A DNA stretch of 64,000 nt from Paenibacillus daejeonensis DSM 15491 (GCF_000378385.1 NZ_KB899666.1:62001-126000), one strand, 5' to 3'. Counted from the first letter of the stretch, positions 18,383 to 27,121 are shown. Numbers and translations are program-made. The notes: generated by a model not told the origin, from the letters alone.

Positions 18383-18415
18383 AAAAAAATATAGCGGCGC
18401 ACGGCGCCGCTATAT
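18383..18415 (-). terminator. Terminator of the GNAT acetyltransferase gene
   Basis: A GC-rich 12-bp stem (18389-18400 with 18404-18415) closes a 3-nt loop. On the minus strand it is followed by a run of seven T. It overlaps the stop codon region of the acetyltransferase gene. Confidence 0.85.
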
Positions 18416-18946
18416 CGAGAAACGAAAGGTGATCATCTCCCCTTCATTTGGGTGATTCCCCATCTCTTCCGTGTAGTTGCCTTTCGTACAGGCCTCAAGC
18501 GTCTTACGCCAAAACCGTTGGGCACGCTCATTTCGAATGGTCGGATTGGTCTGAAGTTCCCAATGTCCGGGCATCTTCTCCAACAGTTGGCGCATCACCT
18601 GCTCACCAACTCCCTTCCCTCGGTACCAACGCAGCAAAAAAAACTCATTCAAATAATAATCAATCGTAGGAGGACATGGAATATAAGGCGAAGTTGCGAC
18701 GAAGGCCAGTCCCGCCGGGAGATCATTAACTTTAATAAGATAGGGAAACAGTACGCCAGGGTGCTCCCACCATATATCAAAAATTCGATTTTGCTCGGTT
18801 AGTGTCCGAGTATCATTGTCTTCAAACACGCCGTAACGATTCGTTTGACGCTCCCAAATCTCAGAAAGATCATGGAGATAAAGCGGATAGATATTATTGA
18901 TGATAAACTTGTCCTCACTGCTACACAGCTGTAACTCAACATTCAT
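18410..18946 (-). CDS. GNAT-family N-acetyltransferase
   Basis: A 178-residue GCN5-related acetyltransferase. The acetyl-CoA-binding motif A is visible as FFLLRWYRGKGVGEQVMRQLLE, with the R/Q-x-x-G-x-G/A pattern as RGKGVG. The end, NERAQRFWRKTLE, is the usual motif B. It transfers acetyl groups to an unknown amine. It stands alone between two terminators. The next gene upstream on the same strand is a small helix-turn-helix protein with its own terminator, so it is probably its own unit. Confidence 0.88.
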   Translation of the reverse strand: MNVELQLCSSEDKFIINNIYPLYLHDLSEIWERQTNRYGVFEDNDTRTLTEQNRIFDIWWEHPGVLFPYLIKVNDLPAGLAFVATSPYIPCPPTIDYYLNEFFLLRWYRGKGVGEQVMRQLLEKMPGHWELQTNPTIRNERAQRFWRKTLEACTKGNYTEEMGNHPNEGEMITFRFSI

Positions 18947-19058
18947 GGCTTGCCATCCCCTTAAATTGGTTAATCAGTTGTTAACTAATCCAAAGTGTAC
19001 AGGGTCTCGCCTATAAATCATAGGCAGACAATGCTTATAACTGTTTATGCAATCAATG

Positions 19059-19093
19059 AAAAGGCTCGTGTCGGGTACCATCCCAACCGAGCC
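19059..19093 (-). terminator. Terminator of the small CD3324-like gene
   Basis: On the minus strand GGCTCGGTTGGG pairs with CCCGACACGAGCC through about 12 pairs with one bulge, then TTTT follows. It lies 5 bp past the stop of the 89-residue gene. Confidence 0.7.
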
Positions 19094-19098
19094 TACAG

Positions 19099-19368
19099 TT
19101 ATCGTTCTTTTTTATACACGATCTTTTTAATAGTGTCTTCAGAAAGACAGTACGACTCCGAAAGCTGCTCAATTCCTTTGCCATTCCGGAACAATTGTTT
19201 GATCTCTGCATTTCGCTTTTGCAGATACGCTCTTTGACCCGAAAGATGCCCCCATTTTTTCCTCTCCCCTTTTGGAGAAGGGACATACAGCACCTTGCCT
19301 TGGACATATTTTTGAATTTCAATAAGTAAATGTGTAGGTAAAATTTCGCTTGCCGATACATATTTCAT
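19099..19368 (-). CDS. CD3324-like small helix-turn-helix protein
   Basis: An 89-residue protein resembling the CD3324 family of small Firmicute DNA-binding proteins with a Mor-like fold. It has the family's opening ILPTHLLIEIQKYVQGKVLYVP, the basic KGERKKWGHLSGQRAYLQKRN and a C-terminal helix-turn-helix IEQLSESYCLSEDTIKKIVY. AAAGGG lies about 8 bp before the ATG. It is probably a small transcription factor. A 48-codon open frame directly upstream on the same strand may belong to the same unit. No target is known. Confidence 0.78.
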   Translation of the reverse strand: MKYVSASEILPTHLLIEIQKYVQGKVLYVPSPKGERKKWGHLSGQRAYLQKRNAEIKQLFRNGKGIEQLSESYCLSEDTIKKIVYKKER

Positions 19369-19381
19369 TGGCTTCGCCCTT

Positions 19382-19565
19382 TCAATCTAGAATTAGATGG
19401 TCAGGTGGCAAAGCCCGCATGACAAACGGACTACTATTGTTAGAATATAGTGCGGTTAAGTCTTGTGGCCCCATGCAAATAACCGCTTCGCCTGTCACGT
19501 AGACTTTGCATGGAGCGAATCCTGAAACCTAACATCGCAGCAAGAATGAACGGATTCCTGGTCAT
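19382..19565 (-). pseudogene. Possible frameshifted small gene
   Basis: Two overlapping frames look like halves of one gene. One starts at ATG 19565 with GAGAGGG 7 bp upstream and runs 41 codons to 19440 (opening MTRNPFILAAMLGFRIRS). The other, open from 19528 to the stop at 19382, has no plausible start but a protein-like tail (VYVTGEAVICMGPQDL, SSPFVMRALPPDHLILD) and ends just before the CD3324-like gene's ribosome site. A one-base error or mutation near 19505-19530 would join them. I do not recognise a family. Confidence 0.35.
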
Positions 19566-19601
19566 TACGATTCCCTCTCTTTCTTTAAAACATAGGATTT
19601 G

Positions 19602-20625
19602 TTAATCGATTTTCACAGGTTCAATGACGTCGAATAGAAATGGACTTCCCTTTAAAAAGTCTCTTATGTAGGCTAGGGCATATTTTTGCTCAGCAATCAA
19701 ACTGACTGTTTCTCTCGGATCAGAGGCATGATGGCAATAGTTCTCGATCATGGTCATCACAAAAAAAGCATTCCAGCTGACGAACATAATTCGCTTCCAG
19801 CTTTCTTATGCGTTCGTAACCTTGGATCAACATCCATCGATGCTTGGGCCAAAGCCCCAGCATGGTGCCTGCTATATCGTAAAGATAATATCCATACCCA
19901 CACCTTCCAAAATCAATGAGAAAGGGCTGATCATCAACAAAAACCATATTCCCTGTGTGTAAATCTGCATGAATAAGTCCATACACTTGGTCATTTTCAG
20001 GTATCGCATGGAGTTCAGTTAAGACTTTCTCGGCTGCTTCCTGGTACATCATCCACGCTTCATCAGATAAGAAACACGAATAGTACTGAGATAACCTAGT
20101 CAATTTACGCCTAAATTGATCTGCTCCCCACTTAGGCCGAGCAAAATTAGCAGGCGGTTTGAAGCTCCCGGTGGCGTTGTGAAGCCTCCCAATCAGTTCA
20201 CCCATGTTGTAGACACAGGTATCTGTAAATTCTCGACCAGCAGGCTCTCCTTCTACCCAACGCATCATCGTCACATAAGGGCACCGATATCCTGCTTCGG
20301 TTTCCACTTCCAATACATAAGAGCCATCATCGCTTGCTACACCTTCGGGTACAAGGAGTGTATTGCCTTTATTTAATGTCTGCAATAATTGTAGCTCCGA
20401 ACGGATCTCGTCTTGGGTCAATCGATCGGAATGAATACGAAGCAGATAATTGTGGTTTGTAACATTGGTTTCAATTTTGTACGTAATCGTATCCGATAGT
20501 TGAATGAACTGTATATGTTCCCAAGCCAAGTCATACCGTTGGATGGCTGTTAAAGCGACTTTCCTTGCTCTCCTTAGTAGTGACTGCCTATTCTCATCCG
20601 TATCATATCTAAAAAATTCTTTCAC
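19602..20625 (-). pseudogene. Aminoglycoside phosphotransferase-like kinase, frameshifted at a poly-T run
   Basis: An APH/choline-kinase-like protein. The catalytic loop is GLIHADLHTGNMVF, the Mg-binding segment is FLIDFGRCGYG, and VEGEPAG follows the hinge. The start is GTG 20625, 8 bp after GGAGG. The frame breaks at seven T on the coding strand (19767-19761): as written it continues CDDHDREL to a stop at 19720. With six T it continues VMTMIENYCHHAS to FLKGSPFLFD, the expected family C-terminus, and stops at 19602. The break could be a sequencing error, a slippage site or real decay. The C-terminal helices would be lost. The substrate is unknown. Confidence 0.8.
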
Positions 20626-20726
20626 ATGATACACCTCCCGCAAGGATTGTGATGAAGGCAAGTATACCAATAGTAGTGCATTGGAAATAGGCAATAAACA
20701 GTTGGAAACTATATTCTACCTAACGA

Positions 20727-21302
20727 TTAAAACTCTGGACGTTTTCTATTCTCAGCCGCTCTTCGAATGTTTTTAACAAAAACATCGACATCCTGGTTTT
20801 GAAGAGTAGACATGATCGAATCCGTGTTTAAAAAACCATTCGGGTTGTTTGGTTTGGATTGAACGATACCGTTCTGGACTCTCCAGATGCCGTCTTCGTA
20901 CATATATGACCAATAATAGTTGTCTTCCGTTTTGTTTAACAGCAGGACAACCTCTTCATGGGTCTCCAGATATGATGTTTCTGGACTCGTCTTCGCAGTT
21001 CCGTGTTGCAAAAATGTGATGGCGGCTTCATCTAACTCACCGTAAATGACTTCCTCTATCGCAACAATAGACGGCGTCACATCGTAGGTAAAATTAACCT
21101 TCTCAGGCAGTCCAGCGTTTCTGTTGAATGGCCCTTCTTGATCTACCACTGTACCTCTGACGATTAAATCGACAAAATACATTTCTTCTTCCAGGCTTCT
21201 CGTTGCCACAGGTGTATCGCCAGGTGAACTACTACCCAGCGAAAAACCTACTATTACCAATAAGCCCAATGCCAAGATCGCAACTGAAATTCTACTAAGC
21301 AC
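20727..21302 (-). CDS. Predicted membrane-anchored extracellular protein, unknown function
   Basis: About 191 residues. The N-terminus is a single hydrophobic helix (LSRISVAILALGLLVIVGFSLG) without a lipobox, so the rest is probably outside the membrane or secreted. The remainder is a small mixed-fold domain with VDLIVRGTVVDQEGP and EEVVLLLNKTEDNYYWSY, of a type seen in small Bacillus-group surface proteins. The start is GTG 21302, just after GAAGGTGG. I do not recognise a named family. It lies 49 bp downstream of the epimerase-like gene on the same strand. Confidence 0.65.
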   Translation of the reverse strand: MLSRISVAILALGLLVIVGFSLGSSSPGDTPVATRSLEEEMYFVDLIVRGTVVDQEGPFNRNAGLPEKVNFTYDVTPSIVAIEEVIYGELDEAAITFLQHGTAKTSPETSYLETHEEVVLLLNKTEDNYYWSYMYEDGIWRVQNGIVQSKPNNPNGFLNTDSIMSTLQNQDVDVFVKNIRRAAENRKRPEF

Positions 21303-21351
21303 AATTCCACCTTCTTCTAAGCGAAGTATCATGAAGAATGGTCCTCATCCT

Positions 21352-22161
21352 CTATGTATGAAAAAGCCCCTGCTCCACCATCGTCTTCAACCGTCTAACA
21401 TCCTCAAACGCGTCATATTGGTCATCCTGCAGGTACTCAATGGACACCGGGCCCGAATAGCTGCGACGCCTCAAGGCGTGGAAGATCCATTCAAAATCAA
21501 CGGAACCCTGCCCCAGCCGGGTCTGCATATGGCCGTAGGCCGCATCGCGCAGATGCACATAAATGCTCCGGTCCATGAGCCACTCGGTCTCCCGAAGCGG
21601 TACGCCTTGCATGACAAGATGACTGGGGTCGTAGACGACCTTCAGATCCGGCACCAGCTCGATAAGGGCTCTGGCTTGATCCAGCATCTCAAATGGGCTG
21701 AAGACGTGTAGCTCAAGAGCCAGCTCCACTCCGGAAGGGACGGCAATGGCTTGCATCTCCTTCCAGGTGGCCGCGCAGTCCCGCACGACGTCGGCATACG
21801 GACGGGACGCGTCTCTGGCTCGTGGTTGAATGACGGCGATGGATACAGAAAGCTTGTTCATCAGCTGGATCATCGCTTGCATCTCCCGTTTTCTGGACGC
21901 GATCGCCTCAGGGGCTCGGTCATGAAGATCGGTCCGTGTGCCAATGTTCAGTGCAATAGGAGTCAATTGGTACCGCGTGAGCAGATCGGTGATACGGTCG
22001 TATCCCGCTTCCCCTTGATCGGCCAGATCCTCCGGGTTGATGTGTGCCCATCCGTGGATAGCCAGCAAATCGACGGTCGAAAACCCGTTTTCCTGAATGC
22101 TGTGCAGAACTGACTCCAACTCCTGCTTGTACCCGACTGTCGTAGAACACGCAATATTCAT
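21352..22161 (-). CDS. Sugar phosphate isomerase/epimerase (xylose-isomerase-like TIM barrel)
   Basis: A 269-residue AP-endonuclease-2-type TIM barrel, the family that includes hydroxypyruvate isomerase, tagatose epimerases and inosose dehydratase (IolE/IolI). Likely metal ligands are in VELALELHVFSP (Glu, His), VVYDPSHLVMQG (Asp, His), YVHLRDA (His) and the late Glu of VSIEYLQDD. GGGAGGG lies about 8 bp before the ATG. It sits 31 bp downstream of the SF0329-like gene on the same strand and could be cotranscribed with it. The substrate is unknown. Confidence 0.85.
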   Translation of the reverse strand: MNIACSTTVGYKQELESVLHSIQENGFSTVDLLAIHGWAHINPEDLADQGEAGYDRITDLLTRYQLTPIALNIGTRTDLHDRAPEAIASRKREMQAMIQLMNKLSVSIAVIQPRARDASRPYADVVRDCAATWKEMQAIAVPSGVELALELHVFSPFEMLDQARALIELVPDLKVVYDPSHLVMQGVPLRETEWLMDRSIYVHLRDAAYGHMQTRLGQGSVDFEWIFHALRRRSYSGPVSIEYLQDDQYDAFEDVRRLKTMVEQGLFHT

Positions 22162-22192
22162 CGCCAGCCCTCCCTTTCTCAGCGTACAATTC

Positions 22193-22762
22193 TCAAATCG
22201 TATTCACCCGTATGGCATAAAAATATTGCACAATCGGATGCTTGAGCTTCACCTTCTCGCTAATATTCAAGATCCGCTTCTTCCCGACGCGCCGGTCGAT
22301 CAGAGCTAACACATTCAATAGGATATCGTCGCTCTCCAGGCTCTCTTCAATTGATGTAGCCAAGAACTTCGTAGCGACGACCATGAAGTTGGATTTACTC
22401 AAAGCAGACTGGGCGGTCATAAGCTCCTTGGCCAAGACCCCTATTTTTCGACCTCTTGCAATGACCTGCAGACGCTCCTCCGGTACATTCCCCTGCGTCT
22501 CTTCTCGAAGCGCATCGAGCTCTTCCTTACTGATTGGAATTTGAATCGAGGCATCCTGCTTGATCTCTTGCTCCGACTGATACCAGCGAATGCGATTGGT
22601 GGGATCATTCATTTGCAGGACATTTTTTTTGTTGACCGTCAGGTAACACTGACCGGCTTTATCAGGGACATACCGATAGCTGGTGGCCCGATACTCCACT
22701 TTCCCCTGCAAGGCCGGACTGAGAAAACCCTCCAGTTGTTGCTTTACTTTGCTCCAGGACAT
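22193..22762 (-). CDS. SF0329-like conserved protein
   Basis: A 189-residue cytoplasmic protein that I recognise as the SF0329 type: it opens SWSKVKQQLEGFLSPALQGK, continues VEYRATSYRYVPDKAGQCYL, and has LSKSNFMVVATKFLATSIEESL and LALIDRRVGKKRILNI. The family has no established biochemical role. AGGAGG is 5 bp before the ATG. Its leader carries the same 24-bp block, including the 16-bp palindrome, that precedes the giant HEAT-repeat gene 4.5 kb away, so shared control is likely. The epimerase-like gene follows 31 bp downstream. Confidence 0.75.
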   Translation of the reverse strand: MSWSKVKQQLEGFLSPALQGKVEYRATSYRYVPDKAGQCYLTVNKKNVLQMNDPTNRIRWYQSEQEIKQDASIQIPISKEELDALREETQGNVPEERLQVIARGRKIGVLAKELMTAQSALSKSNFMVVATKFLATSIEESLESDDILLNVLALIDRRVGKKRILNISEKVKLKHPIVQYFYAIRVNTI

Positions 22763-22780
22763 GAAACCTCCTAAATATTA

Positions 22781-22796
22781 GATGATATCTACCATC
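22781..22796 (-). promoter_or_regulatory. Shared palindromic operator, copy 2 (SF0329-like gene)
   Basis: The same 16-bp palindrome GATGGTAGATATCATC as at 18288-18303, inside the 24-bp identical block 22778-22801. As in copy 1, TGTATGAT stands on its upstream side and the gene's ribosome site on its downstream side. The surrounding bases are only partly alike, so selection on this block is suggested. Confidence 0.6.
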
Positions 22797-22845
22797 ATAC
22801 ACTAACCTACTCAATGATCCTACCCAAGTTCTGAAGCAGGGGAGC

Positions 22846-22874
22846 TGAGTAAAATTCCACTAATTGCACATACT
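22846..22874 (+). promoter_or_regulatory. Candidate sigma-G (forespore) promoter of the germination operon
   Basis: TGAGTA (22846-22851) and CATACT (22869-22874) are separated by 17 bp. This is close to the sigma-F/sigma-G consensus of TGAATA and CATACT-like boxes. It lies 39 bp upstream of the gerAB-like start, and germination receptor operons in Bacillus are known to be sigma-G controlled. Confidence 0.6.
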
Positions 22875-22912
22875 CCAATTACATCCCGTTTTTATCCTGG
22901 AGGTTTGTGCCT

Positions 22913-23999
22913 ATGAACAACTCCCGCCCCATTCATATTCTATCGCTTTTCTTTATCATTCTTCTCAGCCTGGGCATGATGAATCATGTCATGATTATCC
23001 CGATGCTGCTCGGGGCTGCATCGCGGGATGCATGGCTCGTACCGATTCTCTTTTTCCCTATTCTCGTACTGTGGCTCGCACTCTTTCACTACATTCTCAA
23101 GCGAATATCCCCCTTATCCTTCAAGGATTGGCTGGATCATCGCTTTGGCCGGACGATCTCGTGGTGCCTACGGATTTTCTTGTCCCTCGTGACCCTATTC
23201 ATGGGCATGACTACGCTATTCGATACGGTGAACTGGACAACCACAACCTATCTGCCAGCTACGCCAATCGTTGTCGTCGCAGCCCTATGTCTCATTGTCA
23301 GTGGAACGGTCGCTGTAATCGGCATCGGTCCCCTTGCCATTACCTCCGGTGTGCTGCTGCCCCTCGTCAGTCTGCTTGGCTACTTTGTCTCGTTTACCAA
23401 CCAGAAGTATAAAGAGTACAAGTATCTCTTTCCCCTTCTGGAACACGGGTGGAGCCCGATCTGGCATGGTATGGTCCATGTTGCAGGTGGCTTACTGGAG
23501 CTATGGGTCGTTCTCATTATTCGGCACCGGATAAAGGGACAGATTCGCTACTGGCATCTGCTTGGGCTTTTTGCTCATTGGGCTTATCATTGGACCCACA
23601 ATTGGCGCGATCACGGAGTTTGGTCCCATTGAAGCTGCGTACCAGCGTGATCCTGCCTATGAGCAATGGCGGCTTGTGAAGATCGGTCGATTTATCGAGC
23701 ACGTGGACTTCCTCAGTATCTTTCAATGGCTCAGCGGCGCTTATATCCGGATTGCTTTAGCAATTTATCTGAGCCTTGAGCTCTGGAATCTGCAGCAGTT
23801 AAAGCACCGGGTGATTGCCACTTTTTTGATTAGCGGCTTCTTACTTCTTGGCACTGTGGTCAGGTCTGCACGAACATCGATTGAGCTATTTCTTCAACAA
23901 TTGCAATTTCCCGTATCTCTTACCATCTCCCTGGCACTTACTTGCTTCCTTGGATTGTTCCTGCTTCTCTTTCGTCATGGAAAGGATGAACCTCTATGA
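22913..23999 (+). pseudogene. GerAB-type germinant receptor permease subunit, frameshifted
   Basis: Spore germination receptor B subunit, an amino-acid-permease-like membrane protein. The first part starts at ATG 22913 (GGAGG 9 bp upstream) and runs to a stop at 23632. Its typical sequence, YKEYKYLFPLLEHGWSPIWHG, ends near IRYWHLLG. The rest lies one frame over to 23999, with GLIIGPTIGAITEFGPIEAAY, HVDFLSIFQWLSGAYIR and further helices. Removing one G of GGG at 23564-23566 joins them into about 361 residues, the normal GerAB length. Its last four bases overlap the next start (ATGA). It may be a sequence error or a broken receptor. Confidence 0.85.
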
Positions 24000-25453
24000 A
24001 CAGTGCAGTACATACTATCGATGAAGCCGTCCTCCGACAATGGTTTGCAGATTGCGGAGACGTTACGTGCATCTCGCATCCCATCGGTAAGGAAGAGCAC
24101 GACCGCAAGGTATGGCTTATTTATTCCTCCGGCCTGATCGACAGCTCCAAAATCACGCAGTTTGTGCTGCCCCCGCTGCAGAATATCCCGCTAGGGATCG
24201 ACAAAACCATCCCGCTGCTGCCCATCGAGCTCGTCGCACTCCGACCCGATCAATACAACGAACAAGAGATCGGGACTCTCGTATTCTCTGGCAAGCTTGT
24301 CCTTTTTTTCGAGGCCAATGCCAAGCTCTATTTTTTTGATATCGCAGACATCCCTGGAAGACCTCCAGAAGAATCGAATCTGGAAGTATCAATTCGCGGC
24401 CCCAAGGATGGGTTTACGGACAATATTGAACAAAATCTGGCTCTCATTCGCAAACGTATCCGCTCGACGACGCTATCCTGTGAACTCTGGGAGCTCGGCA
24501 CTCGCTCACAGACCAAGACTGCCCTGCTGTACCTGAAAGACGTAGCGGAAGATGAGATGATTGACGACATTCGAAACCGCCTCAATCACATTTCCATCGA
24601 CTCGATCCTAACCTTAGCTCATTTGGAGGATGTGCTTAACGATTCGCATGTCCCCCTGTTTCCTCTGCTCGCCCATTCCGGACGCCCGGATTTTATTGCG
24701 CAATGTTTAATCAACGGCCGGTTTGTTCTCCTGCTTGACGGCAATCCTACAGCTTCAGTTGCGCCCGCGACATTGCCGCTGCTCTTGAAGAGTCCGGAGG
24801 ACGCACACTTTCCTTTTCTATCCGTTGCTTTCGCAAGATTTCTGCGTCTGATCGGGTTCTTTATCTCCATCTTCCTGCCCGGATTCTTCATTTCGCTGAA
24901 CAATTTCCATCAGGATCAACTGCCTTTTCCCTTGCTGGCGACGATTACGAATTCCCGGTTAGGGCTGCCCTTCTCGGCGGCGCAGGAAATGCTGTTCATT
25001 CTGATTCTCATGGAAATCTTCCGGGAAGCCGGAGCACGTCTGCCCACCTCTATAGGCCAGACCTTAACCGTGGTGGGCGGCTTAATCATCGGGGATGCGG
25101 CAATCCGCGCAGGCCTCATCTCGCCTACCATGGTCGTCGTCACCGCCATCACGATTGTCGCCTCCTCGACGATTGGCAACCAGACACTGGGTGGGGTACT
25201 AGCCACCCTGAGATTTACGGTATTTTTTATCTCGGCCATCCTCGGCTTGTTCGGCTTTTTTATGTGTTTTCTGCTGCTGCTCATTTACTTGGGCAGTATG
25301 AATTCATTTGGTGTGCCTTACTTATCGCCTATCGCACCGCTGAATATCCGCGACCTGCCCAAGGCCCTTTTTAAGCTGCCTAGAAAAGAGTACCGGCGGC
25401 GGCCAGCGGCGCTCAACACCAAAGAACCCGACAAAGGAGAGGACCAGCAATGA
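23996..25453 (+). CDS. GerAA-type spore germination receptor subunit
   Basis: The A subunit of a GerA-family nutrient receptor, placed in the inner spore membrane. It has 485 residues: a soluble N-terminal half (about 1-270, with VEDVLNDSHVPLFPLLAHSGRP-like family sequence) and a C-terminal membrane half with the hallmark FPLLATITNSRLGLPFSAAQE, GGLIIGDAAIRAGLISPTMV and ASSTIGNQTL. The ATG overlaps the gerAB-like stop by 4 bp, and its own stop overlaps the gerAC-like start by 4 bp. It is the middle gene of a B-A-C operon. The germinant is not predictable. Confidence 0.92.
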   Translation: MNSAVHTIDEAVLRQWFADCGDVTCISHPIGKEEHDRKVWLIYSSGLIDSSKITQFVLPPLQNIPLGIDKTIPLLPIELVALRPDQYNEQEIGTLVFSGKLVLFFEANAKLYFFDIADIPGRPPEESNLEVSIRGPKDGFTDNIEQNLALIRKRIRSTTLSCELWELGTRSQTKTALLYLKDVAEDEMIDDIRNRLNHISIDSILTLAHLEDVLNDSHVPLFPLLAHSGRPDFIAQCLINGRFVLLLDGNPTASVAPATLPLLLKSPEDAHFPFLSVAFARFLRLIGFFISIFLPGFFISLNNFHQDQLPFPLLATITNSRLGLPFSAAQEMLFILILMEIFREAGARLPTSIGQTLTVVGGLIIGDAAIRAGLISPTMVVVTAITIVASSTIGNQTLGGVLATLRFTVFFISAILGLFGFFMCFLLLLIYLGSMNSFGVPYLSPIAPLNIRDLPKALFKLPRKEYRRRPAALNTKEPDKGEDQQ

Positions 25454-26634
25454 ATGGGCGTACCTGGAGAATCACCTCGTGGTGTAAACGTCTCACAAAA
25501 ACAGCTCTGCTGCTGGTGGCTCTCCTTCCCCTGACAGGCTGCTGGGATGTGAAGGAAGTCCAATATATCAATTACATTACTGCATGCGGGATTGATTATG
25601 TGGATGGTGAATTTATTACTTATGTTCAAGCCCTTGATTTCTCTGCGATTTCCAGTAGTGTGAATGGCGTAAAACAAAGTGGGGAGCCTGGCGTCTGGGT
25701 GGGAAAAGGGACAGGGAAAACCTTGAATACAGCCTTCAACTCCCTCTTCAAAACATCGCAGCAGACCGTTTCCTGGGGACATACCACCGCTTACGTCCTA
25801 ACCGAACGAGCATTGAAGAACCGGGATCTGCAGCTGTTTGAAACCATCTCCCGTTACCAGGATACAAGAAACCAGGCCTGGTATTTTGGGACGCAAGAGA
25901 ACCTGGAAGAGCTGCTCCTGGCAACTCCCTTCTACAAACAAACACCGCTCGTATCGATTCTGCATGAGCCGGAAAGCACCTATGTTCAGCAGTCGGTCCT
26001 GCCGCCGCAAACGTTATTGCGCTATATGTCCGAATCGCGCGAGCCAGGCATGACTACCTATTTGCCAACACTGGCTCTGAACAAGACGCAATGGAATGAG
26101 AACGGCAAGCCCCATCCCATGCTCTTCATTGACGGCGCCTTCTTTCTGACGGGAGAACAGTGGAACGGCTGGCTCTCACGAGACCAGTTATATGGGTACC
26201 AATGGTTGAACAAACAAACGGTTACTGCGCCCATGCTGCTGGAGGATCAGCCATCCAATGCGTCCGTGCAACTAGACAAACCGAAGTTTACCATTCATTC
26301 ATATATCGAGGCAGATACCATGAAGTTCCGCATCAAAGTGAAGCTTACCGGCACCTTGCTGGAGCTGGATGATGACATGGAGACATCTCAGGTAGAAAAG
26401 CTTGCAAGCCACATCGTCAAGGACAGCATCCTTAAGGTATACCGGGAAGGGATTGCTATTCAGGCCGATGTCCTGCGACTCGGCGATAGGTTGTATCGCA
26501 AGCAGCCTGATACATGGCGCAAACTTACCTCCAACGGCCAGCGTTTCGCGCTGAAGGAAGATTCTATCGCGAGTCTTGAAGTGAACGTGAATTTGCGTTC
26601 CGCCGGACGTTACAAGCTGCCGGATTTGAAATGA
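25450..26634 (+). CDS. GerAC-type spore germination lipoprotein
   Basis: A 394-residue Ger(x)C lipoprotein, the C subunit of the receptor. It has a signal peptide ending in the lipobox PLTGCWD; the Cys would be lipid-modified and the W-D after it is characteristic of GerAC. WGHTTAYVLTERAL and the C-terminal VKDSILKVYREGIAIQADVLRLGD are family segments. It is translationally coupled to the A subunit (ATGA overlap) and is the last gene of the operon. The following gene is convergent, and no strong terminator is seen in the 20 bp between them. Confidence 0.92.
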   Translation: MNGRTWRITSWCKRLTKTALLLVALLPLTGCWDVKEVQYINYITACGIDYVDGEFITYVQALDFSAISSSVNGVKQSGEPGVWVGKGTGKTLNTAFNSLFKTSQQTVSWGHTTAYVLTERALKNRDLQLFETISRYQDTRNQAWYFGTQENLEELLLATPFYKQTPLVSILHEPESTYVQQSVLPPQTLLRYMSESREPGMTTYLPTLALNKTQWNENGKPHPMLFIDGAFFLTGEQWNGWLSRDQLYGYQWLNKQTVTAPMLLEDQPSNASVQLDKPKFTIHSYIEADTMKFRIKVKLTGTLLELDDDMETSQVEKLASHIVKDSILKVYREGIAIQADVLRLGDRLYRKQPDTWRKLTSNGQRFALKEDSIASLEVNVNLRSAGRYKLPDLK

Positions 26635-26654
26635 TGTGAAACTGTTCTTGCAGC

Positions 26655-27098
26655 CTACCTGGTCAGTAGCGGCAGCTCTTCAATGGGCAGCAAACGTGAA
26701 TCTTCAATCGCTGCCGTTCGGTGTCCAATACCGCTCAAATATTCTTGATGACTTGAAAAAGCAAGGAACGACTGCACATTACTCTGGCGGATCAACATGA
26801 CAAAGTCCCATCTTTCATCCTCGGGCCCGATGAGGAATGCACCGCCAGTGCCAAGAAACATCATGTCTCCTCCGCTCTCACGAAGATAGGGCAAGGTATG
26901 TTCAATATAGAGGTTGAATGCCTCTGCTCCGCTGATGGGTTCCTCCGGTTTCAGTTCGGGAGTAGCTGTATAGTCGGCCACATCACGAAAACGCAATAAG
27001 TTCAACATAATGACATTGCCTTTTATATCACGTTGCATGAACGTCATGCCTGCGCGTTGTGAGGGTTCGATGTAACGAATCGTTTTAAATTCAGTCAT
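26655..27098 (-). CDS. DUF1330-like protein
   Basis: About 147 residues, resembling the DUF1330 dimeric alpha/beta-barrel family, with VIMLNLLRFRDVADY, EAFNLYIEHTLPYLRESGGDM and HQEYLSGIGHRTAAIEDSRLLPI. The function is unknown; such folds often bind small aromatic or polyketide-like compounds. The start is ATG 27098, 6 bp after AAGGAG, not the upstream in-frame start at 27125. It lies 23 bp downstream of the DUF2239-like gene and should be cotranscribed with it. Confidence 0.75.
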   Translation of the reverse strand: MTEFKTIRYIEPSQRAGMTFMQRDIKGNVIMLNLLRFRDVADYTATPELKPEEPISGAEAFNLYIEHTLPYLRESGGDMMFLGTGGAFLIGPEDERWDFVMLIRQSNVQSFLAFSSHQEYLSGIGHRTAAIEDSRLLPIEELPLLTR

Positions 27099-27121
27099 AA
27101 GCAGCTCCTTAATGTTTTTTA

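Noticed and set aside
23562-23999. Independent 145-residue membrane protein starting at TTG 23562
   Set aside because: The sequence is the C-terminal part of GerAB and there is no ribosome site before the TTG; it is the downstream half of a frameshifted gene.
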